From Tubiluchus corallicola (taxonomy: Eukaryota > Priapulida > Priapulimorpha > Priapulimorphida > Tubiluchidae), in assembly GCA_030141605.1 (NCBI GenBank), contig JAQGDQ010000023.1:310001-374000 (forward strand): a stretch of DNA of 64,000 bases, read 5' to 3'. The notes below the pieces were generated by a model, which saw only the letters and a program-made list of their open reading frames with translations, was not told the DNA's origin and searched no databases. The translations under genes and the position numbers were made by a program. Shown here in pieces: positions 1-11,649 of this stretch (position 1 is its first letter; every line of letters starts with the position of its first letter).

Positions 1-180
1 GCTTGCACTCCCAAACTTTCAAACCTGGTTGTACCCCTGTGTGCATGCAAAAAATAAATGTAAAAGTGGTAACCCCCCAAATAACTGTAATAACATACAG
101 AGCCATTTATTTGAGAAATCTTATCAAAGCAGTATAGACATACAGCAGATGCTAAAACATAGTTACTTAACAAAGCTTAC

Positions 181-314
181 TTAAAATAAGAGTACAGCTC
201 CTTGTATGACAGAGTTTGCTGCACCGTCCTGTCTGAGACTAGCAGAGTAATATCTTCTGATGGTGACCACAGTGCGAGAGATCCTAAACTATATTTACAA
301 CTTAAACCTATACC
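181..314 (-). CDS. TMEM8-like exon d
   Basis: 134 bases, acceptor TTTTACAG, donor GTAAGC, phase 0 start and phase 2 end. It encodes GIGLSCKYSLGSLALW and continues to KELYSYF. The in-frame TAA seen just after it belongs to the donor and is not the real stop. Confidence 0.55.
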
Positions 315-3300
315 CTGTAAAATATAAAAACAACCATCACGTAAAACAAATACAATACAGTAACATGTAGAATGTAAGTAAAGCAAAAAATTAAGTTTTG
401 TGGCTCACAATATGCATATGTTTAATTGCAATTTCAACAGTTTGAACTAATTTATATCATAATTCTTATCGTGCATTGTGTTTTTTTTTGTTTATTTGTT
501 GTACAGTATAAGAGTACGAATGAATGGTACAAATAAATAAATAAAAACTGTTCACCATCAAGTAAACGATAAGCACAAAATTTTACAAAACACTTTTTAA
601 GAGTTTAACGTTTTACCAGTGAAAACATGGCAAAGCTTTTAGTTCATGTGCTAATAAACAGTGTAAATGCCTACCTGTTGTTTTATTTCCTCGCCGCCAG
701 GTGGGGGTAAGTAGGCAATGGCAAACCAGCTCCCAGGCTGAGGATTAATAATACTGAAGCCCAGCGAAGTTTCCGGTAAATACGAAGCTGTGGTTTCAAG
801 TTGATAAATTTTTTGAGTATCAATATATACATCTGGTGGAAATGAAGAATTGAAAGGATCTACAACAGGATACGTACCATGCTTAAGTGCTCTGAAAAAT
901 AAAACAGAAACATGCCAATACTTTGTGTCAGCGGACAGCAGATGGCACCACACAACTGCAGCTGGAAGTCAGAAGTACTAAAACAACACAAGTGCTACGA
1001 GTGGTTATTATATTTGCAAAATTAATTTGCATAAAATTTTTATTTCCTGTTCGCGAAATTTACATACATAACTTTTTCCACCAATGTCCAAAATGAACAC
1101 AAAGATAATTGTACCTAGGAAAAAGCGAGGAAATCAAAAATATTTTATTAAATAGCACATTGTCCTATTTTGACAATTTGCAAAATACAACGAAATACCA
1201 TTTATTTTGTCCTAAATGTGTTGCAAATACTTTACGTTTTCTATTACCACTGCAAAAAGTACTTATACTCAAAGAGTAGGCTTAAGCCTGCGCAGCCAAC
1301 TACGGATTGCCGGTGATTGAAATGTTTCACATGAACATTTCAGTTCAACTTTCATAATTTAGAAAAATAAACACCATTCAACTGATAATAATTTAAGAAG
1401 TAAGTGTGCATGAACATTGTAAATACAGTCTAAAAATAAAACCATTAAAGTGTTTCTTTCACCTATAGCAGAAGGGTTCCTAGATTTCATAGCATTACTT
1501 ACATATGTGCTGTCTTTCTAGGACAGTCTGCATGATCCATAGCAGCTATAAATTGCCAACTAACTATTGACACCTGCAAAAAACAGAAAACTCAAATGTA
1601 AAAGGCTATAATTATATTATACTGATCACATTTAAATTGCAATTTCAAGTTGCAATACATTGTTGAGTCTGCAAATTAAATTGTGGCACAGCGGATAAAA
1701 AATAAAGCAAAAAAAAATAGAAATTGACTATATTGAAATTTTGTGCTTTCTGACAACTTATGGTTTTCTTATCGTAATTCTTACAACCTCTAAGAAACAT
1801 AGTAAAGTACACTCAAATACAGATAAACAGAAACAGATGATGGTCGCTACGGCGGTGTGATGATGGTGGTCATGATGATGCCGATGATTATGATGATGAT
1901 GATAATGTTGATGATGATAATGATAATGATGATGATTTAAAAGCGCTTCTATAGAGTTTTTTCTAATAAACCGCATAACTGGAAAATTTCGTTTAATGAC
2001 TAAATGCAGTTAAATGTAATCCAATTACTACATTTTTACAGTTTCGCTAATGTGGGAAAAATGTGAATTAATACAGGTGACAAAAATTTGACTTTAGATC
2101 CCTCTGTTTACCTTTTTAAACTAGCCACATTTGGACACTTTTTTCGAATAAAGCTACCAAGCGCGTCTAATGAAAGGAAGATTACATATTCCTTAAGAAC
2201 CTTAAAAAAACAGTCAAGAGTTTGTTGTGTGTATCACGATGGCCCATTGGCCCACTTCCGGGGCAATAAAACATCATGAAGAGAAATAAACCATATAATC
2301 AAAGAGAAGCCATAGAAGCTGGTTAAAGCTGTACTCTCTAACTGTGGAGAAACACTTCAGCTGAAGACGCTGGATAGTTGGAGGTAGTAATTAAATGAAT
2401 GAAAACCATCGTCAATCTAATATATAGTCTTAATATTCTAATATGTAAAGTAAATTAATGAAAAATCTCACAATTGTAAAAATCTTCATTTGTTTGATTT
2501 TTCAGTAGCTGTACTATTCTTGACATTAAGAATATAAATTTGCGTTACACAAAATGAATTTAGGTATCGCAAAATCGCAATTATTTCAGAGCAAATTATT
2601 AAGTGAAATGTTATAAATTTTGATAAAACTCATCCCATTTTTGTTAGAATGTACAAAGAATATATCCACTGCTTTGTTTTTCAAAAAAAGAGATACTCCT
2701 AAGCATTTTGGTCTTGCCCATGTAGTAATAGTTTCAAATGTCACAGATGTGACAATCAGTATGTAGATCAGATTGTAAGATAACTAGAAAATCGAATTGA
2801 GAAAGACAAACTTGGAAATAGTCAAATTAAGTGCTGCACATGCCAGTTTTTGTATGACACCATTCACTTCAAATAAAGTTACTAGCATTACTGTTATATT
2901 AGAATTAGCATCAGTAATTCTTACTATTATAAGGTTACTATTATAGATACAGCCAAAAATAGATTTGAAATGAGACCAAAGAGGCGCACATTAAAGTTGA
3001 CAAACCATTTTGAAGTTTGAGGGCTTCATATACTGCAGTGTACGAAACATAATAAATGTGTTTAACTGGTGTCTGATGATGCCTAAAGTAGTTTTGTTTC
3101 TAGAAAAAATGCCATGAGTAGGTGAATAGAACATCAGTCACTTGAATATCTACATCCAATGTGATTTAATTTGGAGATTTATAAACGTTAGTGGGCAGAA
3201 TTAAAGTGAAAATTAACAAGAGAATCAGTCACGGATGATCAATAATTACGCATTATTCACGCACGCCTGAGCATTTGCGTATTTTCTCCAAACAAAATCA

Positions 3301-6063
3301 TAGCGGCGCATATATTGCGAATCAGCAAGCCGGGAGGGATAGAGTCATTAACCAGCGAGAATTTAACGTATGCAAATTGTGCTCGTAATATGCGAATGAA
3401 ATACGACATTATGCAAATTCAGACCAATTAGTCATATTTGTTGTTTTAACTCTCTATTCCCGCTCGCCATTTGCTTTCTCATAATATGATAATCGTATGT
3501 TTGTAACAGTAAATGACTTGAAACCCGTTCACACTAAGCAGAAAGTAATTTGCACACAATGTAATTTTTAGGCCCGGATCTCTTGCAGACAATCACACGC
3601 CAGAGAAATCGTTAAGCGATTTTCCATGACTACACCTCTAACGCAGCCACAGAAGATGTACACAGCCACAGCACAGGCTAACACTAAATAGAACAGAATG
3701 GAATAGAATAGACATTTATTTTTTCCATGGGTACACAAGGAACATGATACATGCATGTTATTTCCATTATAGTTCAAGTGCTAGTATAAAAAGTGAAATC
3801 ACAAATATGAAAACACAGAAACTATTAAAAGTGCTGTAGATGGGCGTACTGCGGCTGGGTCATACCGAAGATCTTAAAAAATGGTACATTCTGTTGCCCG
3901 GCCTGGTGAGTGGTATTTACCGTAAAAGTGTAGTAATAATAATCTTTGTTATGTGTAGGTGTAGCTTGTTATGTACAGTGGGCGACAAAAGCCTCATGTA
4001 AGGCTTGTGTTGTCTGTTGAATTTAAAACCTACTTTAAATAAAGGTTATTATTGTTGTTGTTATTATTAGGACATTTCTTCATTCACATTGCGTGCAAAA
4101 GCTCTTAGTGGGTTTTTAACGATGCAAAGGCAATGGAAGTTCACATATCCACACTATTTAGTTATCAGTGCACCGTGCAAACGGGTGTACAAGTGGACAT
4201 GGTCACCAAAGCTGCGAAACGTTCCATATCCGCTTCCTAGTATAAACACGGCTTTGGTCTACAAGATACACTTTGAACCTTCAATGAAATTCTTTATTAT
4301 TGGTATAGCTGGGACAAACGTCTTGCAAAAAAGAACTAACACAAGTTTAAGATCTTTTACAGAAACGTCGCATAAGACGCGTTCACAAGGTCTAGAAAAT
4401 ATGCACGCAGAAAACCTTCAGCCATAACCTTCAGACAAGGCGTAATAACTCTGAAATAAAGACAGTTACACGTTTTATAACCTTTTACAAAAGACGCGAT
4501 CTGGGCAATTTCCTACGGATGAAACGTTGCACAAAACCTTTGCGCAATATTGATACATAATATGAATTTACATAGACAGTGATGTTTGTAGAGGTTTTAC
4601 AATTCACGAACAAAAAAGCAAAATGGAATAGGAGTGAACAATAACAGGCACATGTACCAATATTTACATAATTTTCGCGAAAATTTAAAAACTTATAACA
4701 ATAAAGGAAAAAATTGCAAAAGAGAGTGTTTTTGAAGAGTAATTATACAGAAGGCATACTTATATAATTCCAAACATTAATCTGGACTTCTTAGTAACAA
4801 TGCGAATGAGTGACTCAATTAGTCAGTCAGTGAACATCAAATTGCAGCAAATTGATAATACAGAGTAAAAAGATTTGGGAAACTAAGTATACGTAACCTG
4901 TGGCAGCAAAAGACGAAGAGGTTTTAGACCATTTAGGAGGCAGTCCTATATGAGACTTGGGTAACCTTGAATACGTGGTTTAAAGCCAAAGACTAATTAC
5001 CACACAAACTTTGTTACAGAGTTGAGCTACCAAACTTAGGCAACATATATGGGGGACAATCGTTACTGAGTCAAATATAATTAACGACTGTCAATTACTT
5101 AGGTTGTTCAAGGTCAAAGGTCAAATTTCCGAAATTTTTCTATCTTTATAGTAAGTAATGAAAAATCATGGGCAATGGAGAAGGCAGAACAGGAAAAAAA
5201 CGCCAATAGCTCTAAACTCTACATCCTTTCTGACCAAAGGCCATTTAAATTCAATGCAAGTTGATGTACAGCACAGTATCACTTGGCGTTTAATATGGTA
5301 CTACATTTTAATGGAAATTATATAATAAAACCTGAGGTTGCTGAAAGCCTCATAATAACCAAGCAATCAAATAAGTAAAAACGCATCACAGAGTAAATAG
5401 ATGCTGCTGCTCAAATTCTGATTGAAATCCTGGCTGATTCATCGCTAGCAAAATGTTGGAAATTAGCTGCAAGTTTGGGTATCTTGATTGCAAGCTCATA
5501 AACTCTCCACGCGAGCTGCAAGACTGGGCATCTTGATTGCGAGCAGATTACAGTCCACGAGAGCTGAATGGGTTAGAATGAAAAAACGTTGCTGACAAAT
5601 ACACAAACGAAACACGAAATTGCGAATTCGCAGATTCTTTATGAGACCTAAAACAATTTACGCGACTGCAATGTAAAATTCACAGGGTAGCAACTGCTCG
5701 CAAGCATCCTGCTGCACATTTAAATATAGCTACGTTCATCGTCAAATTCAATTACGCTTTTTGAGCTTAGAAAGACTCAAGTCCATCGCCATATGAATGG
5801 TATAAGTGCTATGAACCAGAAAATGCACGCCTTTTTAAGAACTGAAGTATTAGAAGACGAAAACACTAGGCAAAGATAGAGGGAGCGCTGGATAAGCAAA
5901 GGATAAGCAGTCTCTCCTCCTGTCCCCCACTTCACCCTGCCGTCTCAATTCTTTTTCCCCATATCATTTTCAGTGACTACCTGTTTTTGTCGTACCCACT
6001 TTTTCTCTCATTCCCGAACATAGAGGAAGGAAGAAGCTGAGAAAAGGAGAGAGAGAAAGAGAG

Positions 6064-6159
<96 letters not shown>

Positions 6160-6659
6160 GTAGGGGATAAATAGAAAAAAGAGAAGCGCGTTACGCCACA
6201 ACTGTGGTTAGGGAATACAGTTTTAATATTAGCTGAAGAGAGATGACAGCTATTTTCTAACTTGTCAATGGGCTCGAAAACAACAAAATGCAGGCATTCT
6301 TCCTATGGGCATTTTCTCATAGAGTGAAAGGAGACAGACGAAGCAGTCAGTTGTGATGCAGTGAAATCTACATGGTTTTACCCTCAGCATTGTTTCCATT
6401 TTTCATAAGCTACGAATTCACGATAGATTTATATAGGCTTGAATATACATTTCTTGCTGAAAACATGATATAGTTTAGCGGGGAACTTTATTCACATTAC
6501 ACCTCGAATGTGCTGAATTCACGAAACATTTTAGAACATAGTAAAGAATTTAAATACTTACCTGAGGTGGGACGCTGTAGTGAATCATCTCTACATCCCT
6601 GTAGGATTTGTATGGGTGAAGTTTTATCCTTTCATACTCTTCTGCGATGGCTGCATCAC
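181..6659 (-). CDS. TMEM8/PGAP6-like membrane protein, partial (4 internal exons)
   Basis: Four minus-strand exons join in frame: 6659-6562, 1573-1503, 891-675 and 314-181. Every junction has AG/GT borders and matching phases (2+96, 71, 1+216, then phase 0). The joined peptide of about 173 residues runs from GDAAIAEEYERIK through KSYRDVEMIHYSVPPQ, then SIVSWQF.AAMDHADCPRK, then GTYPVVDPFNSSFPP, PQPGSWFAIAYLPP and GLSCKYSLGSLALW. This order (VPP, W-F, DCP, PVxxPxNxSFP, PGxWFxxAYLP, C-Y-SLG) is what I recognise as the extracellular N-terminal part of TMEM8A/PGAP6 and TMEM8B, multi-pass surface proteins; PGAP6 is described as a GPI-specific phospholipase A2. The signal-peptide exon lies at higher coordinates and was not found. 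The membrane domain lies left of the window. The family call is from memory of the pattern, so moderate. Confidence 0.62.
675..891 (-). CDS. TMEM8-like exon c
   Basis: 217 bases (1+72 codons), acceptor TTTTTCAG, donor GTAGGC. It encodes ALKHGTYPVVDPFNSSFPP through PQPGSWFAIAYLPPPGG to EEIKQQ, the best-recognised block of the family. Confidence 0.65.
1503..1573 (-). CDS. TMEM8-like exon b
   Basis: A 71-base exon too short for a simple ORF scan. Acceptor TTTTTTGCAG, donor GTAAGT. It encodes VSIVSWQFIAAMDHADCPRK and then TAH; the final AT joins the first A of the next exon to make Ile. Confidence 0.6.
1848..1936. repeat. Imperfect (GAT)n microsatellite
   Basis: A run of GAT/GATAAT units. It produces a spurious His-rich reading frame on the minus strand. 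Confidence 0.85.
3837..4072 (+). mobile_element. SINE copy 1 (body and tail, head lost)
   Basis: It shares with the copies at about 31.4 kb and 58.8 kb the core CATACC.AAGA.CTT.AAAAA followed by TGGTAC, then a CCTGGTG.GTGGTATTTA stretch. With the 31.4 kb copy it also shares a distal body (GGCTTGTGTTGTCTGTTGAA). It ends in an ATT/GTT tail. The tRNA-like head is not recognisable. It lies in a TMEM8-like intron. Confidence 0.65.
5465..5565. repeat. Two-copy tandem duplication, about 49 bp
   Basis: AGCTGCAAG..TGGG.ATCTTG followed by ATTGC.AGC is repeated once with about 80% identity by eye. Confidence 0.6.
6042..6159. repeat. Long (GA)n microsatellite
   Basis: Nearly pure GA dinucleotide for about 100 bases. 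The Ser-Leu reading frame on the minus strand is an artefact of it. Confidence 0.95.
6562..6659 (-). CDS. TMEM8-like exon a
   Basis: Acceptor CCCACAG precedes it and donor GTAAGTA follows. It starts with two bases of a split codon and ends in phase 0. It encodes GDAAIAEEYERIK..KSYRDVEMIHYSVPPQ. At least one more exon must lie upstream. Confidence 0.62.
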
Positions 6660-8214
6660 CTGTGGGAAAAAACGAAATTGTTATTTTTCGTAACTGTGGT
6701 TTTGCAAAGTCGACGTTGCACATCATCTGCTGCTCGTTCCGACGAGTGTGAACCAGGCTTAACGAAATTATGAAAATGGAATTGTAAGCAGTGTTAACTG
6801 AAAAAATACGCATATACAGAAACATAATGCAAGATTCCTCATCAAGTCACCAAGTTAAGAAGAACAAAAATAATATTTAATAGTTAAAGTTGGCTGGTAG
6901 AACAGAATAGTAAAGGCTTGAAACTTTTTGAACTATGCAGATATTTCGTGAGATTTTGAAGCTATCTCATGAGAAAATGCGTATAGACTCATTGCAAGAG
7001 TTTCCCACTCCCAATCTACCAACTTATATTATTGGGCGACCTCTAAGCTCGATCACGATCTGGAGCTTTCAGAACTTCACTCCCTTTTGCTAATAATATT
7101 CATCTGGGATACAGAAAAAAACGCACGATGCATCACAGATTTTAGATTCTGAAATAGACGACACTGAACCCAAATAGTGTGGCTTGGTGAAATGCTGTAA
7201 TTACCCAATAAAATAAGTGCAATCCCATTCACTGTATACTATTTATATAATTTCAAATATCACCTTTGGATACCTTGACCGACATCCAGGGCCACAGTAG
7301 AGCCTGGCGACATCATGACCTACTACTTTCTCTTTTTCGTCATTTACTATAGAGCTGTTTGTCTGATTGACTATCTACTTATTATCTGCTAGTCTGCCTG
7401 TCCACCCGTCTATTTGTCAGTCTGTCAAGATGTTCTTCCATCGGTATACATGCGTCCAACTATCCAACATAGACTAAAACAGAGTTCCGCGAACTTTTAA
7501 TACAACTAATTGCGCATTTGTAAAGTGGTAAAAGTGTCTGGTATTTAAACGTTTCAGGGATAAAACCTAAGTTTGCAAACTGTCACATAATCATTCAAAT
7601 CACGAATGATATTGATTGCTGTCGGCCCTGTGATGTTTTATGAAATTACGCATGACCTTAATAGATGGCGCTCCTTTAATACTTATTGATAAATTTGTAA
7701 TGACCTGATTTACGAATGAGGCTTCAAGAGACAGCTTGAAAATTCTCATCAAGTTAATCGCAATTTTCGTCATTATAATTGGGTTTTATAATAATGGCAC
7801 AGGCATGATTCACTGCCATATAAAATAATTGAAAGTTATTACTGTTGTTTTATTCAAAATGATTTTCATTGCCGTATAGGCAGTTTAATGATCCTATGCC
7901 GCACATTTGCTACAGAGAAGATATTAATGCTGAGTTTTTACGCTATTACTGGTAGTAAAGTAAAGCAATTTATATAGATGAAATATGAATAATAAAGCAT
8001 AAATACTAAATTAGCCACAAGGTTTGGTAAATTGCTGTTATATGACATCAACTTTATTAGTAGCCAATGATGGTATAAAATAAAATTATTAAGTTTTTAA
8101 AATAAAAGCTGCTCAAAAGAAGGAAATGTGAAAATGAGTTGGAATGAGTTTAGATTTGAACTAGAGAACCCTTTGAATATAAGATCAACACAAAGACCAC
8201 TCAGTCCCTTGTGA
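6660..8214. other. No gene seen
   Basis: AT-rich DNA between TMEM8-like exon a and the R2-type element. There is a TCTG/TCTA-like degenerate repeat at about 7350-7430. A 5' exon of the TMEM8-like gene could hide here but none is evident. Confidence 0.4.
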
Positions 8215-8411
8215 TCATGACAGGTCTTATTTTATTTTATTTTATTTTTTTTTTATTTTGTCAGATTTCACAGGCGTCGGATCTGTTCATCTGTGTGTTG
8301 CCCTTTGACTCGAGTCAAACTTGCCAAATTCCAAATTCTTCCATAAAGATACGGCATCCGTCAATTCCGTGGGAACTGGATTTCTCCAGACCCAACAAAA
8401 CTCGCCTTTTC

Positions 8412-8458
8412 GATACCGTAAAGGTACGGTATCCACCGGCTACTCATAGAGTAGTCGG
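8412..8458 (-). other. Two hairpins in the R2-type 3' UTR
   Basis: GATACCGT (8412-8419) pairs perfectly with ACGGTATC (8426-8433) over a 6-base loop. Two bases on, CCGGCTACTC (8436-8445) pairs 9 of 10 with GAGTAGTCGG (8449-8458) over a 3-base loop. R2 proteins are known to recognise structured 3' UTR RNA, so these could be the recognition structure. Confidence 0.6.
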
Positions 8459-8530
8459 ATTTCCCCTAGGTATAAACCTTTCACACGTTTGGATGTAAGA
8501 ACTCGAGTGACATCCTGCGCAGGAGATGAC

Positions 8531-9679
8531 CTAGGTCTCCCTCCTTTGCCTTCCCAGGAACTTTCTAAACACCATACATGAGCCTCTAATCGCCGAGCGG
8601 ACTAGTTTGGCTCTGACGTTCAGAAGACAAAGTGTCTTCAGGAGAACGTCGTTCTCTCCTCCTGCCCATTCCCCACGAAAGCCCACACAGATGCCGTGCG
8701 ACGAGGCAGTGGCAGAGCCGCACCGCTGTTTGACGGCATCGAGGATCGGTTCGTACTTCAGGGCCTTGTCCCTGCACCTGGCCCTAAGCGAGTAGATGTT
8801 TCCTGCTGCCGAGATGGTCGGATCGATAACGTACGTATGACCACCTTTGGTCGCCAGGATGTCTGGGTGGTACCTTGTTCTGTTGATCTCGAACCAAGGT
8901 TCCCTGACGACCGTAAAGCCCTGCCCCTTCAAGGCTTCGGCGAGCACCTCGCACAGTGCATTGTGCCTTCGTGATATGGCATTGTTTACTGTTATGCACT
9001 GTTGAAGTACGTGAACCTGACTCTCTGCATGTCTCCCGCACCTGCGACATCTCCTGATTGCATTGGGTTGTCCTCTCGTGATGTTAATTCTAACTGGTAG
9101 AGAGTTGGTGATCATCTTGAGAAGCAAGATATAATCACCCCCGCTCAGGAGTGTGCTGCTACGTAGGTAATGGGTACTCAGTGGGTCAGCAGACACGGCT
9201 GCAAAACCCTTCCCATGCACTTTACCATTGAATGCCGATAGATGTTTGCGATCGTTATCCCTTTTTGCACGATTTATGTCTTTTGCGTTACTGTAGGCTT
9301 CGAGGCTCGCCACCCTCTTAGCCCACGCAAGCTCCCTATTCCACACTGGAGCAGATGCACTCATGTTCACCAGCGGATCTGGTGAGGCCTGCAATCGGCT
9401 GAGCATCTTGACTTTCATCAAAGGAACATCCTTTTCAAGACAAGAAAATCCCAGCCCTCCCTTCTTCATTGGCATGTAGAAGAATGCATTCGGGACATCC
9501 GTCGCCATATGAAGTATACGTTTTAGGCTTGATCTTATAAGCCTGTCTGCTCCCTTGAGGCCATTCATATGAACCTCACATATACGGAAGTGGTATGTCA
9601 GACGCGGAATCACATATTGTCTGATCATATCCACCTTTTGTTGAGGTTTGAGTGGTCCCCTTCCACTCTTATAAGCCAT
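8531..9679 (-). pseudogene. R2-type RT thumb, zinc finger and endonuclease (frame 2)
   Basis: 382 codons continuing the RT after a one-base frameshift. The thumb has PLKPQQKVDMIRQYVIPRL and PNAFFYMPMKKGGLGF, both hallmarks of the R2 lineage. A zinc knuckle with CX2CX8HX4C spacing (CRRCGRHAESQVHVLQQC) follows. The restriction-like endonuclease shows HPDI followed by VIDPTI, that is PD-X12-D, and then RARCRDKALKY. The stop codon is at 8531-8533. The only obvious defect in about 630 codons is the frameshift in a homopolymer, so it may even be an assembly error. Confidence 0.88.
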
Positions 9680-10422
9680 GCTTTAAGGGACTTGGTGTCC
9701 ATGGTGGGTCGTCCCTTAGCAGTCATAGGAATTCCCAGGTATTTGTATGCGTCACTGACTCCCAGCATTGGAATAGGAGTCTGGCTGATCTCCCATGTGG
9801 GTTCTATTAGCACTTTCATAGCCTTTCGCCGGTATGCCTTGACTAGTCTCATGGCTTTGCATTTGTTGGCGTTTAAAGCCATGCCTCGTTTCGTGAAGAA
9901 GCCATTGGCTGTCTCCAACAAAACTCCCATGCCATGTTTTGAGCCTGACATTAGGACTAGGTCGTCGGCAAAACCAACTATAGCCACTTGGTGCTCGTCG
10001 ATCCCATAGCCAAATCTAGAACCGACTTTCGACATCAGTTCGTCGATTACCAGGTTGAAAAGCAGGGGTGATAGCGGGCATCCCTGCTTAACACCTGACG
10101 TGATGCTAATACGGCGGGTATTTGCTTCCGGTATCGATATCCGTGTAGCAGCACCCGTATACATATCCCCAATGATTTGCTGAACCTGCTCTGGAAGGCC
10201 GAACCTTCTCATTGCCCTCACGATCGAGGTGTGAGGAACCGTGTCGAACGCCTTTGCTAAGTCGAGGAATGCGATGTTTAATTCCCTATGACTTGCTCGG
10301 GCATGCCGAATCACGGTGTTTAGGAGAGTCAGGTTTTCGGAACAGCCGTCTCTTGGTTGGAAGGCTCTCTGGAGTGGGTTGAGCTTGACCGTTGCCTGGA
10401 TTCTTAATTCAATCATAATCAT
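9625..10422 (-). pseudogene. R2-type reverse transcriptase domain (frame 1)
   Basis: A reading frame of 265 codons without the true N-terminus. RT blocks are visible in order: RAFQPRDGCSEN near the start; the first catalytic Asp in AFLDLAKAFDTVPH; KQGCPLSPLLFNLVIDELM; the FADD catalytic box in VGFADDLVLM; NANKCKAM; and YLGIP. All three catalytic aspartates are present. The frame is lost near 9657-9660, at a run of four C on the plus strand, and continues in the next frame as the entry at 8531. The annotated Met is not a real start; the coding sequence enters from the truncated 5' side. Confidence 0.88.
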
Positions 10423-10869
10423 TCATCAACAATCAGACATTTCCATAAATTATATCAGTTTATTTACAGCTGAAGTATCTATTTCTGGTACCTTTCCAGA
10501 TGTGTAAGATGCGAAACGAATGAAAGATGGGCACAGCATTTGCTTCCAACATCGGCGTTCCATGAGGCGATTGTTTGAGCTCTGTACTATGGCTATTACG
10601 AATAGTGACTACACACTTTGAAAAGAAACGAAGGATCGTACCAACACAAATCTTAATCTAGCACCCGTCAGACCAGTTTTACTAATTCAACATAATTACA
10701 ATTGGAAAACTTTCATCTTTAATCCCGAATATATAATCCATATATTACAACAAATAAAGAAGAGCTAGAATGTTATACACACGATTGGCAGGCGCTTAGA
10801 AAAATATAATCTCAACGTTAATAATGGGAAGAAGTAATATTATCACATTCTGTGACATTCAGCGTTGCG
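10423..10869. other. No gene seen
   Basis: AT-rich sequence between the R2-type element and the next LINE relic. Nothing recognisable. Confidence 0.4.
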
Positions 10870-11485
10870 GTGACAATTCGCTGGAAAAAATGTAGATATC
10901 TTTGTAACTTGTTAGACACCAACGCAGGAAAATAGTGACAGTGTCTGCTTATTCAGATGTCACAAAGGTTTTCGAAAACAATAGACTCTCCATTGAAATG
11001 AAAGTGCGGATCTTAACAACTTTAGTTGAACCAGACTGATTTTTCTAGACTGTAAAGTTGAATTATAGACAAGAAAAACTAAACAACAAAAGAAAATTGA
11101 AGTAGAAGCTTTTCAAAGACATCTCTATAGGAAGCAGGAAGCTATTAGGTATCAAATTCCCTTACAGAATATCCAATGATGATCTATATGATGTGGTTAA
11201 GAAAGAGCAAGCTAACCCAAGTCAAAAGACTGCACTGGATAGAATCCGTGCCAAGAATGTCTAAAAAACCGAGAAAAGGACAGCTACTGACGTATATAGA
11301 TAAAATGCAAAAGGATTTTTCAAATATGATTAGATTTGAAGGACGGTGCCGTTGCAGCCAGCAGTAGCGGATAGGAGTTCTTGGAGTCAACAAAAGTACG
11401 ACGTACCACTCTATCAAGACGTATAGGCAGGAAATACAACGACAACAAGTTGTAAATACGTCGTACAATTATATCTCCTTGTCGG
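10870..11485 (+). pseudogene. Degenerate LINE reverse transcriptase C-terminus
   Basis: Across all three plus frames one can follow the end of a LINE ORF2: NNRLSIEMKVRILTTLVEP, then a K.E.EAFQRH.YRK-like stretch, GIKFPYRISNDDLYDVV, RLHWIESVPRMSKKPRKGQL, LTYIDKMQKDF and ADRSSW. These match the common layout N-rLSle-K-rIL-tLV-P, fQ-R-lR-iLgI, riSN-DLy, W-G/S-v-RMP, D-R-W of L2/CR1/Daphne-like elements. Several stops and frame changes make it dead. An (ATT)n run follows directly. The clade is not resolved. Confidence 0.6.
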
Positions 11486-11486
11486 A

Positions 11487-11513
11487 CTATTATTATTACT
11501 AGTATTATTATTA

Positions 11514-11586
<73 letters not shown>

Positions 11587-11610
11587 TATTATTATTATTT
11601 TTAAAGTCCA
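11487..11610. repeat. (TTA)n microsatellite
   Basis: About 100 bases of almost pure TTA, possibly grown from the tail of the preceding LINE relic. Poly-Ile and poly-Asn reading frames here are artefacts. Confidence 0.95.
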
Positions 11611-11649
11611 AAAAAATTCAAGAATAAAATAAAGCACAAGTAAAAAACG

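Larger units (their letters stand above)
1574..6561 (-). other. Intron of the TMEM8-like gene
   Basis: About 5 kb between exons a and b. It holds a GAT-type microsatellite, one SINE copy, a 49-bp duplication and the long GA microsatellite. I see no coding exon here. Confidence 0.55.
8215..10422 (-). mobile_element. R2-superclade non-LTR retrotransposon, 5'-truncated
   Basis: The minus strand encodes a reverse transcriptase joined to a C-terminal zinc finger and a restriction-like endonuclease, the single-ORF plan of R2/R4/NeSL/HERO LINEs, which insert by target-primed reverse transcription. The 3' end (low coordinates) has about 270 bases of UTR and an A-rich tail of AAAAT units at about 8222-8264. 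The 5' end stops inside the fingers of the RT domain near 10405-10422, typical of incomplete reverse transcription. The region is visibly more GC-rich than its flanks. Neither flank looks like 28S rDNA, the usual R2 target. Its near-intact coding suggests a fairly recent insertion. Confidence 0.88.

Noticed and set aside
1758-1976. His-rich small protein
   Set aside because: It is the GAT microsatellite; no splice or domain context.
4089-4427. 112-codon open frame after SINE copy 1
   Set aside because: No recognisable domain, no splice context, lies in a TMEM8-like intron.
5977-6201. Ser-Leu repeat open frame
   Set aside because: It is the GA microsatellite read on the minus strand.
8531-10422. 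R2 copy within a 28S rRNA gene
   Set aside because: I see no 28S-like sequence on either side.
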